From: Capra hircus
Taxonomy: Eukaryota > Chordata > Mammalia > Artiodactyla > Bovidae
Reading direction: 5' to 3'
Length of the DNA stretch: 64,000 nt
NCBI RefSeq assembly: GCF_001704415.2
Contig: NC_030823.1
Location: forward strand, 71,920,458-71,984,457
The notes beneath the pieces were generated by a model, which saw only the letters and a list, made by a program, of their open reading frames with translations, did no database searches and was not told where the DNA came from. The first letter of the stretch is position 1; the number at the start of each line of letters is the position of its first letter. Shown here piece by piece: positions 39,402-50,560 of the stretch. A program made the translations under genes and the position numbers.

Positions 39402-39617
39402 AGAGTTGACTCATTGGAAAAGACCCTGATGCTGGGAGGGATTGGGGGCAGGAGAAGGGGACAACAGAGGATGAGATGGCTGGATGGCATCACTGACCCA
39501 ATGCACATGAATTTGAGTAAACTCTGGGAGTTGGTGATGGACAGGAAGGCCTGGCATGCTGCAGTCCATGGGGTCGCAGAGTTGGACAGGACTGAGCGAC
39601 TGAACTGAACTGAACGG
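39402..39617 (+). mobile_element. BovB 3' end, 216 bp, inserted into L1
   Basis: Plus-strand BovB terminus with the frame KTLMLGGIGGRR..WLDGIT and the gactgaactgaactg end. It is flanked by the direct repeat aatgttttcaa (39391-39401 and 39618-39628). The flanks are continuous antisense L1 text, so this is an insertion into L1. Confidence 0.93.
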
Positions 39618-39881
39618 AATGTTTTCAAGATGTATCCATGTGGTGGCTTACATCATGTTTCATTCCTTTTTGTGTGTGAATAATATTCTATTGCATGGAT
39701 ATACCAATTTTGCTTACTCCAGTGATTGGCTGATGTGTATTTGGGGGTCATTTCTATTGCTTTAGTGATTATGAAAAATGCTGCTATGAACATTTATGTA
39801 CAAGTTTTATATTAACATGTATTTTCAATTCTCTTGAATATACCTGGGAGTGGAATTGCCAGGTCATCTAGTAACTACAGT

Positions 39882-40142
39882 TGTTCCTCAGTATCCACAG
39901 GGCATTGATTTCAGGACCTGCTGTGAATACCAAATCCAAGGATGCTAACGTCCACAGTGGGCCCACTATGACCATGATTCTGCATCCACGGATCCAAACA
40001 ACCACTGATCAAGCATTAAGCTCATCATCTGAAACTGGCTGAACGCACACACGCAGAACCCATAGATGAGGTGTTGACTGCATATTTATTGAAAAAATCT
40101 GCATATAACTGAGCCCGTACGACTCAAATCCATGATTTTAAA
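39882..40142. mobile_element. Tigger-like (TcMar) DNA transposon remnant
   Basis: cagttgttcctcagtatcca start, 'ataccaaatccaaggatgct', 'ctgcatccacggatcc': text of the mammalian MER2/Tigger group. It lies between L1 halves. Confidence 0.65.
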
Positions 40143-40399
40143 AAATTAACTATATATTTTTAACTTTTTGAAGAATTTTCAAAATGTTTTCTAAAGTGGT
40201 TGCACCATTTTATATTCTTACCAGCAATACATGAAGATTCCAATTTCTCCACATCGTTACCAACACTTGTTACTATTTTTAAGATCATTCTTTTAGTAAA
40301 GCATTTGGAAGAGAACAATAAAGAATCCTTATACAGTTTTATTTTATTTTTCCTTAGAAGCTGCCAAAGTAGTAAAAATTACAACTGAAAAGGAGTAAA

Positions 40400-41060
40400 T
40401 AAAACTATCATTATTTGCAGGTAAAATAAATGTCTATATAGAACACCAAAAATATCTGTAGAAATATTAAAACAGTTTAGCAATAAGATGATATAAAATC
40501 AATATAAAAGTTAATTGCATTTACATTATCAGATTTCCTGTTCTTTAGAGCAATAAAAATATGAGATTTCTAAGCACAAATCTAACAAAAATTATGCAAA
40601 ATTTTTATAGAGAAATTTTTAAAACTTTATTGAAAGGCATTAAGCAAATGCAAAGATACACTATGTTCAAGAACAGAAGGTTTCAATTACAATAAAGACA
40701 TTAATTCCATATGGATGCAAAGATTCAACATAACTCATTAAAATTTCAAAAGGGCTTTTTAAGAAACTGGACAGATTGATTCTAAAATTTAAACAAAAAA
40801 CAAATCAAAGGCCCAGCAATAATCATGACACCACTGAAAAAGAAAAAGAATCTGCCCTAATAGATAAGAATCACAAAGTTCTAATAATCAGTGAAGAAAA
40901 GGAAGAGATAAGTGTTGACAATGGAACAGTGTGAAATATTTGAAATACTTGGTAAATTGTGTAAAGAAAAACTGGAATTAGGTTCTTACTTTTATATTTG
41001 GAAATATTAAAAATTTCCAAAAAATTAATTTCAGCCAGATTAATAACTATGACCAAAGTT
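40400..41060 (+). mobile_element. Old L1 ORF2 remnant
   Basis: Diverged ORF2 text such as 'tttagcaataagatgatata', 'tctaagcacaaatctaacaa' and 'gcccagcaataatcatgaca'; stops in all frames. Confidence 0.65.
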
Positions 41061-41788
41061 TAAAAGGTTAAGAGTTAAAACTTTTAAAAATATTGTGTCC
41101 CCACAAAGTCCCAAAGAATGCTAAAGAGAAAAAAGGAGAGAGAAAGAAAAGAATGAAAAAAAGAATATTTACAAGTCTGACTAATATTAAAATTTTTGCT
41201 CAAAGACCACAGACACCTGTATCTGCAAAAAATGGAAGTTGCCTAGCTCCATGCCTCCCAAATTTTCCTCTCCAAATTGTAAAAACTAGCAGTAAAAAGT
41301 AAATCTATATAAAAACCATGTCCTCAGAATAACCTGAATACAGAGAATATGGAAATCTCAAAATAACTGTTAGTAAAAAAGACAAAACTTAACAGATCTT
41401 AGGGCACAACCTCTCACATTATCACCTACTCCAATCCCACTGAAAGGCTTTGCCTTAAACAAAGAAAAGACGAAGAAAAACTGCTGAGAAGACAGAAGAG
41501 AGAAGATTTAAAAAAAAAAAAAGGTGACCTAAAACTATTGTCAGAAAGAAAAGCCCACCCTAATCTGAAAACACTAAAAAAAAAAAAGAAAGAAAAAACA
41601 ATAGATTTAGATAGAGCACAGGGAAGGAATCTCAAAGTACATGTGAGCCGAAGGGACAAGCATGATTTAAATGGGTGGGTGGGTGCCTCTGTAACTTAGT
41701 TTCTGGAGAAGGAAAAGGCAAAAAGGGAGAAGGTTCTTTGGCAGTTTGGTGGAGATGAGGAAAAGAAACAAAATGGAATAGAGTCTTG

Positions 41789-41991
41789 GGCTTCCCTGGT
41801 GGCTCAGAATCTGCCTCCAATGCAGGAGACCGGGATTGATCCCTGGGTCAAGAAGATCCCCTGGAGAAGGGAAAGGCTACCCACTCCAGTATTCTTGCCT
41901 GGAGAATCCCCATGGACAGGGGAGCCTGACGGGCTACAGTCCCTGGGTTCTCAGAGTTGGACGGGACTGAGTCTGAGCAACTAACACTCAC
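41789..41991 (+). mobile_element. Bov-tA SINE with small head deletion
   Basis: cttccctggtggctcag runs directly into aatctgcctccaatgcagg, so the usual intervening 'atggtaaag' is missing. The rest of the body is complete. Confidence 0.92.
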
Positions 41992-42890
41992 TTGCAAAAA
42001 CAAAAGAATCACAAAATCAGAGGATGCAGAACCCCTTCCCCACCAAAACAAAATACAACAAAATACCCTCACTGTATCTCTCCATTTCAATATCCTATTC
42101 TACTCAGCCTGAAATTCGCTCACTGATGTCACATTTTTAAATTACACATCCACATCTGCAGGGAATTTATGCAGATGATCGTCATTAACATAAACAGAAC
42201 ATGTAAGACAAGGAAAAAGTAGGCATATTGCATGAGGGTGGACTCACTGAGAAGTGGGAGAATGGGGCTCGCCCTACTTCTTGGGCTCACTGCTTCATTA
42301 ACATTTCCCAGCTTTCTTTGAGGTTAGATGTAGCCATGCCTGCATTATTGACAAGGGGTATGCATCCCAGGGAATGTGCTCTGCTCCTAGGCCTAGCCCA
42401 TAATCACCTCCTAGGCAGAATCTTCCCTCCCCCTTCCCTCTTCCGCACCCCCTGCTGGATGCAGATAAACCCGCCACCTCCAACAGCACACATGGAAGGC
42501 GCCAGAGCCATGAGATAGGAGCCTGGATCCCTGAATCGCTGCTCAAGACTGTGATGTAGCAATCACACCGATAGACCTGACTCAGACAAGTGAGAAAGAA
42601 ACCTGCATCCTATTCAACTCATTATCTCTCTCAGATTTGCCTGACATACCAATACCTTAAATAATACAAAAGGCTATTTCCTAAGGAAGCAAAAAACCTT
42701 AACTAATGATATACGGTAAGAAGAGGCCTATGGCAACGCTGAGGGAAAAGGGGTGGCGAGGCAGACTGTGAATGACAGGCCAGCAGGGATTCTCTCTGGC
42801 CAACAAGGCACTGAGGTGGGTGCCCGAAAAGAGAAGTGAAGCTCTAAACACAGTGACTGTATAACAAGCCTTTACTGCAAACATCAGTGC

Positions 42891-43201
42891 CAAGTGAAAG
42901 TCACTCAGTCATGTCTGACTCTTTGCAATCCCATGGACTGTGAAGTCCATGGAATTCTCTAGCCCAGACTACTGGAGTGGGTGGCCTTTCCCTTCTCGAG
43001 GGGATCTTCCTGACCCAGGGATCAAACCCAAGTTTCCCACATTGCAGGAGGATTCTTTACCAGCTGAGCCACAAGGGAAGCCCAAGAATACTGGAGTGGG
43101 TAGCCTATCCCTTCTCCAGTGGATCTTCCTGACCCAGGGGTCAAACCGGGGTCTCCTGCATTGCAGGCAGATTCTTTACCAACTGAGCTATCAGGGAAGC
43201 C
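42891..43201 (-). mobile_element. Dimeric Bov-tA SINE
   Basis: Minus orientation, same head-body-head arrangement and same junction text (gggaagcccaagaatactgg, near 43075) as the dimer at 17195. Confidence 0.92.
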
Positions 43202-43346
43202 CACTAAGCCTTGATCTAAAAATGTAAACTCCGAAAATCGACATATAACTATACAGGGAAAATGGGATGTGGACATACGCATGGGGAGGATGAAATAATA
43301 TTTTATTACTGTCAATAATGATTTAAATCATTGAATTATTTATGGA

Positions 43347-43616
43347 ATGCTGCTGCTGCTAAGTCGCTTCAGTTGTGTTCAACTCTGTGCGACCCCACGG
43401 ATGGCAGCCCACCAGGCTCTTCTGTCCCTGGGATTTCCCAGGCAAGAATACTGGAGTGGGTTGCCATTTCCTTCTCCAATGTATGCATGCATGCTAAGTT
43501 GCTTCAGTCATGTTCGACTCTGTGTGACCCTATGGACAACAGCCCACCAGGTTCCTCTGTCCATGGGATTCTCAAGGCAGGAATACTGGAGTGAGTGGGA
43601 TGTCATTTCCTTCTCC
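43347..43616 (-). mobile_element. BOV-A2 SINE
   Basis: Two Bov-A units in minus orientation, beginning with gctgctgctgctaagtcgct. Target duplication atttatgga (43338-43346, 43617-43625). Confidence 0.93.
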
Positions 43617-43695
43617 ATTTATGGACTGGTTTTACTCAATAAATGTACTAATATTCATTTAACATGTATTAGCTAGATAATAATTAGCTAGTTAA

Positions 43696-45083
43696 CGCTG
43701 TGAAAGTGTTGCACTCAATATGCCAGCAAATTTGGAAAACTCCGCAGTGGCCACAGGACTGGAAAAGGTGAGTTTTCATTCCAATCCCAAAGAAGGCAAT
43801 GCCAAAGAATGCTCCAACTACCGCACAATTGCACTCATCTCACACGCTAGTAAAGTAGTGCTCAAAATTCTCCAAGCCAGGCTTCAGCAATACGTGAACC
43901 ATGAACTTCCATACGTTCAAGCTAGTTTTAGAAAAGGCACAAGAACCAGATATCAAACTGCCAATATCCTCTGGATCATTGAAAAAGCAAGAGAGTTCCA
44001 GAAAAACATCTACTGCTTTATTGACTATGCCAAAGCCTTTGACTGTGTGGATCACAATAAACTGCAGAAAATTCTGAGAGAGATGGGAATACCAGACCAC
44101 CTGACCTTCCTCTTGAGAAACCTATATGCAAGTCAGGAAGCAACAGTTCGAACTGGACATGGAACAACAGACTGGTTCCAAATAGGGAAAGGAGTATGTC
44201 AAGGCTGTATATTGTCACCCTGCTTATTTAACCTGCTGGGCTGGAAGGAGCACAAGCTGGAATCAAGATTGCTGGGAGAAATATCAATAATCTCAGATAT
44301 GCAGATGACACCACCCTTATGGCAGAAAGTAAAGAGGAACTAAAAAGCCTCTTGATGAAAGTGAAAGAGGAGAGTGAAAAAGATGGCATAAAGCTCAACA
44401 TTCAGAAAACGAAGATCATGGCATCTGGTCTCATCACTTCTTGGCAAATAGATGGGGAAACAGTGGAAACAGTGTCAGACTTTATTTTTTTGGGCTCCAA
44501 AATCACTGCAGATGGTAATTGCAGCCATGAAATTAAAAGACGCTTACTCCTTGGAAGAAAAGTTATGACCAACCTCGATAGCATATTCAAAAGCAGAGAC
44601 ATTACTTTGCCAACAAAGGTCCGTCTAGTCAATGCTATGGTTTTTCCAGTGGTCATGTATGGATGCAAGAGTTGGACTGTGAAGAAAGCTGAGTGCCAAA
44701 GAATTGATGCTTTTGAACTGTGGTGTTGGAGAAGACTCTTGAGAGTCCCTTGGACTGCAAGGAGATCCAACCAGTCCACTCTAAAGGAGATCAGTCCTGG
44801 GTGTTCATTGGAAGGACTGATGCTAAAGCTGAAATTCCAATACTTTGGCTACCTCATGCAAAGAGTTGACTCACTGGAAAAGACCCTGATGCTGGGAGGG
44901 ATTGGGGGCAGGAGGAGAAGGGGACAACAGAGGATGAGATGGCTGGATGGCATCAGCAACTCGATGGACATGAGTTTGGGTGAACTCTGGGAGTTGGTGA
45001 TAGACAGGGAGGCCTGGCGTGCTGTGACTCATGGGGTCACAAGGAGTCAGACACAACTGAGTGACTGAGCTGAACTGAACTGA
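43696..45083 (+). mobile_element. BovB, 1.39 kb, with most of the reverse-transcriptase region
   Basis: 5'-truncated RTE-type LINE. The first frame (43720-44343) has reverse-transcriptase motifs: FIDYAKAFDCVDH (catalytic Asp of motif A) and GVCQGCILSPCLFN (motif B). A deletion of about 26 bases right after LFN, compared with the other copy at 49.6 kb, shifts frame. The YADD catalytic box (agatatgcagatgac, near 44296) therefore lies in the second frame, which continues to 45068. The second frame covers the connection region and the basic C-terminus, ending at the gaactgaactgaa repeats. Because motifs A/B and YADD are in different frames the copy cannot make an active enzyme. Confidence 0.95.
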
Positions 45084-45087
45084 ATGT

Positions 45088-45559
45088 CTCTGAAAAGCAG
45101 AGACATTACTCTTGCTGACAAAGGTCTGTATAGTCAAGGCCCACTGGTCACATATGGTTAAGAGAGCTGGACAGTAAAGAAGGAGGAACACCAAAGAATT
45201 TATGCCTTCAAACTGTGGTGGTGAAGACTTCTGAAAGTCCCTTGGACAGCAAGGAGATCAAACCAGTCAGTTTTAAGGGAGATCAACCCTGAAAAATCTC
45301 TGGAAGGACTGATGCTGAAGCTGAAGCTCCAGTATTTTGGTCATTGGATGTGAATAGACGATTCATTGGCAAAATCCCTGATGCCGGGGAAGATTGAGGG
45401 CAGAGAAGAGGGCATCAGAGGATGAGACGGTTGGATGGCATCACTGATGCAATGGACATGAACTTGGGCAAACTCCAGATGGTGAGGGATAGAGAAGCCT
45501 GGCGTGCTGCAGGACACGGCCTTGCAGAATCAGACATGACTGGGTGACTGAACAACAAG
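45088..45559 (+). mobile_element. Older BovB 3' fragment beside the younger copy
   Basis: Diverged BovB 3' region in the same orientation, starting at the 'aaaagcagagacattact' segment and ending gactgaacaacaa rather than in the ttcag-type repeats. It is much more decayed than the copy ending at 45083 and directly abuts it. Confidence 0.85.
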
Positions 45560-45845
45560 CTAGTTTAATCCTCACAACACATGAGGAACACAATACTGGT
45601 ATCCCATTTCATAGATGAGGACAGTGAGATACATGTGGTTGTTCAGTGGCTAAGTTATGTCCAACTCTTTGCAAGCCCATGGACTGCAGCACACCAGGCT
45701 TCCCTGTCATTGGGGAGATATATGAGGGCTCAGTAACCCATCTAAGGTCAAACAGTTAATAAGTGGCAGAAAGACAGTATTATTAGAAGCCAGGCATCTT
45801 GATTCTAGAACCATATACCCAACCAGTACACTAAACTACCAGAAC
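45560..45845 (-). repeat. MIR SINE, interrupted
   Basis: 'agtttaatcctcacaacaca', 'atcccatttcatagatgagg', then, after an 83-bp insertion (45634-45716), 'gtcaaacagttaataagtgg' and 'agccaggcatcttgattcta'. Confidence 0.8.
45634..45716 (-). mobile_element. BovB/Bov-A tail fragment inside a MIR
   Basis: tggttgttcagtggctaagt.. to aggcttccctgtcattgggg interrupts MIR text that continues on both sides. Confidence 0.75.
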
Positions 45846-48217
45846 TAAACCTTTACCTACAAGAGGAGGAAAACAACAGATGTTTAAATATTTTCGAAAG
45901 CAAGAAATAGAGAAACTTAATTTAGAATATGAAGGTGAGCAGAAAACAGCTAAAAGGGTTGAGTGCCTTTGACTGTGGGAGTAGGATGGGTGTGCAGGAC
46001 GGAAGGGCTAGGAGCATGATCTTATTAACAACAAAAGCAGCACTGCTTTGATTTAAAATCAGAGCTTTAACTTTCAATGAAAGGAGATAATTAAGACAAA
46101 TGTTACATACATCATAATTTTGCTTGAATTTAGACCTGCTGCAAATTCACTTTAAAAAGTGGACCTAACAGAAACTAACACGACAAGTTACAAGTTCCTT
46201 TGTAATAGAACACTTTAAGGGGAAATTCAACCTTAGTACCTAACTCATTCAGTACAGCAACTATAGCTTGTTGCCTTGTCTACTCTCTAATTGTCAAAAC
46301 CCCAACCTCGGAAAGAACCACTAAATTAAAACTGGCTGAGAACATTTATTCCTGCATGATGCTTTCAGTTGAGAAAATCATTGGAAAAATCAAACAACTA
46401 TCCCTGGCAGAACATAAGACAACCATTAAGTGTGTGTTTTGAAACTGGAATTCCAAAGACAATAAATTCATTAAGACAATAAACTATTCGCGTTCAAAAA
46501 CCACAACATAAACATCTCTTTAATGCTTACATGTAAATCTATGTTCAGGTTAACCTTGCATTTCGTCTTCTCTTTTCTACCTAAGCTCACTTCCTGGGTG
46601 ATCTCAACTAGGCTCACTGTTTTAACCACCACATATCAAGGGAGAGCGACATCAATGTGGTAGCTGCTGATGCTTTCCACACAGGATAACAAGCCGGGAT
46701 CGAACATATTCACAGATTAACTCTGGAAGACTATACCAAAACAGAGAAAATTGGTGAAGGTACCTATGGAGTTGTGCATAAGGGCAGACAGAAAACTACC
46801 AATCAAGGGGTAGCCATGAAGAAAATCAGACTAGAAAAGGGAAGAGGAAGGGGTTCCTGGTACTGCAGTTCAGGAAATATCTCTTACTAAAAGAACCTCG
46901 TCATCCAAATATAGTCAGTCTTCAAGACGTGCTTATGCAGGATTCCAGTTATATCTCATCTTTGCATTCCTTTCCATAGATCTCAAGAAATATTTGGATT
47001 CTATTCCTCCTGGTCAGTTCATGGATTCTTCACTTGTTCAGAATTATTTGTACCAAATCCTACAAGTGACAGTGTTTTGTCAGTCTAGAAGAGTTCTAGA
47101 CTTAAAACCTCAAAATCTACTGATGGATGATAACTGAACAATTAAACCAGCAGATTTCAGCCTTGCCAGAGTTTCTGGAACACCCATTAGAGGGTACATC
47201 CATGAAGTAGTAACACTCTGGTGAAGATCTCTGGAAGTATTGCTGGGGTCAGCTCGCTACTCAACTCCAGTTGATATTTGATCAATAACTTTCAGAGCTT
47301 TGGGCACTTCCAACAATGAAGTGTGGCCAGAAGTGGAATCTTCACAGACTATGAAAATACATTTTCCAAGTGGAAACCAGGAAGTTTAGCATTCCACATC
47401 AAAAACTTGGATGCAAATGGCTTGGATCTGCTCTCGAAAATGTTAGTCTATGATCCTGCCAAATGAATTTCTGGCAAAATGGCACTGAGTCATCCATACT
47501 TTAATGATTTGGACAGTCAAATTAAGAAGATATAGCTTTCTGACAGCTTCCACGTCTTGTGTCAAGAACAGATGATTGTATTTTTACTATTATCTCTGTT
47601 TATGTCTCATATATTTTCTTTTCTTTGTTGTAAAACTTAAGCTATATATCATCTTTTGCTTTCAAAAGTGTTAACTTAAAAATGTAAATCCTGTTCTATA
47701 TGAATTTAAATGTAATAATTCTGTATATGTTTGTAGATCCCACTGTAACAACTGTTTGTTACTATAATAAAACTATATAAATAAATATAGTATTGATGTC
47801 AGGAATCAGGAAAATTTTGAATTAGCTTAAACCATCTAAAATGCTATAGCAGTCTACTTTTCTTGTAGTTAAAAATACTAAAATTTAGGAAAGTGTGCTA
47901 AGTTCAAAGTTCATAATGCTCTGAAGTATTTCTTATGCTCCGAATGTTTAAATTTTCTTGTCAGTTTCTTGCCATACTACCTGCTTAAAGAGGAGTATTC
48001 TTCAACTGGTATTTCAATTTGTGACCTACATGCTCAGGCATTCAGAATGAGAAAACTAACCAGATTTGAGAGATAATGCTTAATTTATAGAGGTTTTTGG
48101 TAACATAAAACTAACATTAGTGTATGACAAAGTTTGCTAAGTTTTATAGTCAGAGATCAAGGGCTGTCCACAGCAGGAAAGAACAGTTTAGAAAATTTAT
48201 GAGCTATTCTATTTTTG

Positions 48218-48425
48218 TTTTCCCTGGTGGCTCAGATGGTAAAGCGTCTATCTACAACGTGAGAGACCTGGATTCGATCCCTGGGTTGGGAAGATTCCCT
48301 GGAGAAGGAAATGGCAACCCCTCAAGTACTCTTGCCTTGAAAATCCCATGGACGGAGGAGCTTGGTGCAGGCAACCATCCATAGGGTCGCAAAGAGTCGG
48401 GCACGACTGAGCGACGTCACTTTTC
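48218..48425 (+). mobile_element. Bov-tA SINE inside the CDK1 retrocopy 3'UTR
   Basis: Inserted in retrocopy 3'UTR sequence. Imperfect duplication attctatttttg / attctgttttta (48206-48217, 48426-48437). CDK1 3'UTR text resumes at once (taggtaggtt). Confidence 0.93.
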
Positions 48426-48724
48426 ATTCTGTTTTTAGGTAGGTTATCTATCTGACTGAATTCTTGTGCTTTGGTCAGAGGTAATAACTATACAAAGGAG
48501 TTGCTTATCTTGGCTTTCAAGTCTGACTAAAACTGCAAATTTTGACATAGCTTAGTTTATTAGCAGCCTTCGTTGAAGGTTCTCATGTATAATTATTTAG
48601 CTAAAATCACTAGCCTTGGGAATTGCTTATTAATGCTCCTCACTGTGATTTTTACCTGTAAGCAGCCTAATTTAAATTGTTTGTTACAGCCAAGAGAAAT
48701 CTCTAAATATAACTGTATCATTTT

Positions 48725-49672
48725 TCAGTTCAGTTCAGTTTAGTTGCTCAGTCGTGTTCCACTCTTTGGGACCCCATGAATCGCAGCACGTCAGGCCTCC
48801 CTGTTCATCACCAACTCCCGGAGTTCACTCAGACTCATGTGCATTGAGTCCATGATGCCATCCAACCATCTGATCCTCTGTCGTCCCCTTCTCCTCCTGC
48901 CCCCAATCCCTCCCAGCATCAGGGTCTTTTCCAATGAGTCAACTCTTCGCATGAGGTGGCCAAAGTATTGGAATTTCAGCTTTAGTATCAGTCCTTCCAA
49001 TGAACACCCAGGAATGGTCTCCTTTAGGATGGACTGGTTGGATCTCCTTGCAGTTCAAGGGACTCTCAACAGTCTTCTCCAACACCACAGTTCAAAAGCA
49101 TCAATTCTTTGGCACTCAGCTTTCTTCACAGTTCAACTCTCACATCCACACATGACCCCTGGAAAAACCATAGCCTTGACTAGACGGACCTTTGTTGGCA
49201 AAGTAATGTCTCTGCTTTTTAACATGCTGTCTAGGTTGGTCATAACTTTCCTTCCAAGGAGTAAGCGTCTTTTAATTTCATGGCTGCAATCACCATCTGC
49301 AGTGATTTTGGAGTCCCAAAAATAAAGTCTGACACTGTTTCCACTGTTTCCCCATCTATTTCCCATGAAGTGATGGGACCAGATGCCATCTTAGTTTTCT
49401 GAATATTGAGCTTTAAGCCAAGTTTTTCACTCTCCTTTTTCACTTTCATCAAGAGGGTTTTTAGTTCCTCTTTACTTTCTGCCATAAGGGTGGTATCATC
49501 TGCATATCGGAGGTCATTGATATTTCTCCCGGCAATCCTGATTCCAGCTTGTGCTTCTTCCAGCCCAGCGTTTCTCATGATGTACTCTGCATAGAAGTTA
49601 AATAAGCAGGGTGACAATATACAGCCTTGACGTCCTCCTTTTCCTATTTGGAACCAGTCTGTTGTTCCATGT
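48725..49672 (-). mobile_element. BovB, 0.95 kb, 5' truncated, inside the CDK1 retrocopy
   Basis: Minus orientation, 3' end at 48725. The frame 49704-49240 has GRQGCILSPCLFNFYAEYIM and LRYADDTTLMAES, so motif B and the YADD box are both in one frame; later frames carry the C-terminal part. It sits between CDK1 3'UTR sequence and the A-run at 49683. Possible duplicated target: tgtatcatt (48714-48722) and tgtacattg (49672-49680), imperfect. Confidence 0.93.
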
Positions 49673-50144
49673 GTACATTGAGAAAAAAAAAAAAAACAAC
49701 CCACATACCCCCAAATTTATCTCCTATTCTGACCTTTCCCCTGATTTCCAAATGCAAATATCCAACTAACTGCCTTCCTGACATCTATGATAAATAGGCA
49801 TCTCAAAGCTAACACACCCAACACAGAGAACCTGATTTCTACGCGCCATGACCCCTGCCGGCCTCATCAGCTCTCCCAGTCTTTCCCAGTTCACTTAATA
49901 GCACAGCCACTCAGAAGTGATGCCAAAACCTCTTAGTATTTCTCTCTTTCCCTTCCAACCCCCTCCATATTAAATCTATACTCAAGTTTTGTCAATTCTA
50001 CCTATAAAATATGTCCCCAACCTAATAAGCATTTCTCAACTTCTCAACTAGCATCAAAACCCGAGCCCCATCAATTCTTACCTAGACTATTTCAATAGCT
50101 TCCTATTAATATCTTTATATCCACTTTTTAACCTTTACAAATGA

Positions 50145-50480
50145 CATATTAGAAAGAAATCATATCACTCACCTGCTTAAAACCCTCTTTAGCCCTCTGT
50201 GTTTCAAATTAAGCACAAACCCCTTACTATGGCCTAAGTCCACACATGATCTGGAAACCACCCATCTCTCTGATCTCAACTGTAAGACTTCCCACACTCA
50301 TTTACTCACTCACTACTTCTCAGCCACAGTTCTTTCAGCATCTGGGACATACCAAGCCGTTTCCACCTCAAAGTGTTTGCATTCTGTTCTCTATGACCTT
50401 TCCTGAGCGTCATATTCCAGCTCCTCCTTGTCATGCAGATATCGGCTTAAATGTTATCTCCTCCAAGAATCCTGACCTGA
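50145..50480 (+). repeat. L2 LINE 3' region
   Basis: 'cacacatgatctggaaacca', 'cacctcaaagtgtttgcatt', 'gttatctcctccaagaatcc': the ORF2 3' part of L2. Confidence 0.7.
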
Positions 50481-50496
50481 CAGACACACCATGCAG

Positions 50497-50560
50497 GCAC
50501 AGGCACACACGCACGCACATGCACACATACCCCCACGTGCACACACACGCACACACACAT
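50497..50560 (+). repeat. CA/CG-rich simple repeat
   Basis: Degenerate cacacgcacgcacat-type tract directly after the L2 piece. Confidence 0.85.

Larger units (their letters stand above)
39365..40275 (-). mobile_element. Old L1 3' part carrying BovB and Tigger-like insertions
   Basis: Antisense L1 text: 'cacttagcctaatgttttca', 'gaataatattctattgcatg', 'ggagtggaattgccaggtca', and 'ttaccagcaatacatgaaga' to 'ccaacacttgttact'. It is interrupted at 39402-39628 by BovB and at 39882-40142 by a DNA-element remnant. Confidence 0.82.
46639..49696 (+). pseudogene. CDK1: CDK1 processed pseudogene (retrocopy), split by later SINE and BovB insertions
   Basis: Intronless copy of cyclin-dependent kinase 1 mRNA, opposite to SYT14. 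Bases 46639-46722 match the CDK1 5'UTR (ggagagcgac..aagccgggat). The reading frame runs from 46723, where ATG has become CTG, to the stop at 47533-47535. Recognisable pieces include EKIGEGTYGVV, LRHPNIVSLQDVL-like text, the Gly/Pro segment before QFMDSS, LKPQNLL, ADFSLAR in place of the DFG loop, RALGTPNNEVWPEVES and GLDLLSKML. It is dead: a frameshift near 46850, loss of the His-Arg of the catalytic HRD motif, premature TGA codons at 'DDN*', 'LW*RS' and 'PAK*', and loss of about 23 codons after 'PVDI' (near 47275). The long CDK1 3'UTR continues to about 48724, with a Bov-tA at 48218-48425. A BovB (48725-49672) then separates the body from a run of A (49683-49696), read as the retrocopy tail. 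Similar bases, ccacatatc (46629-46637) and ccacatacc (49701-49709), flank the whole. Confidence 0.93.

Noticed and set aside
44319..45068. 249-codon frame on the plus strand
   Set aside because: Second half of a frameshifted BovB; same C-terminal domain as other copies in the window.
46723..47535. Functional CDK1-like kinase
   Set aside because: Start lost, frameshift, three or more stops, missing HR of HRD and a ~23-codon deletion.
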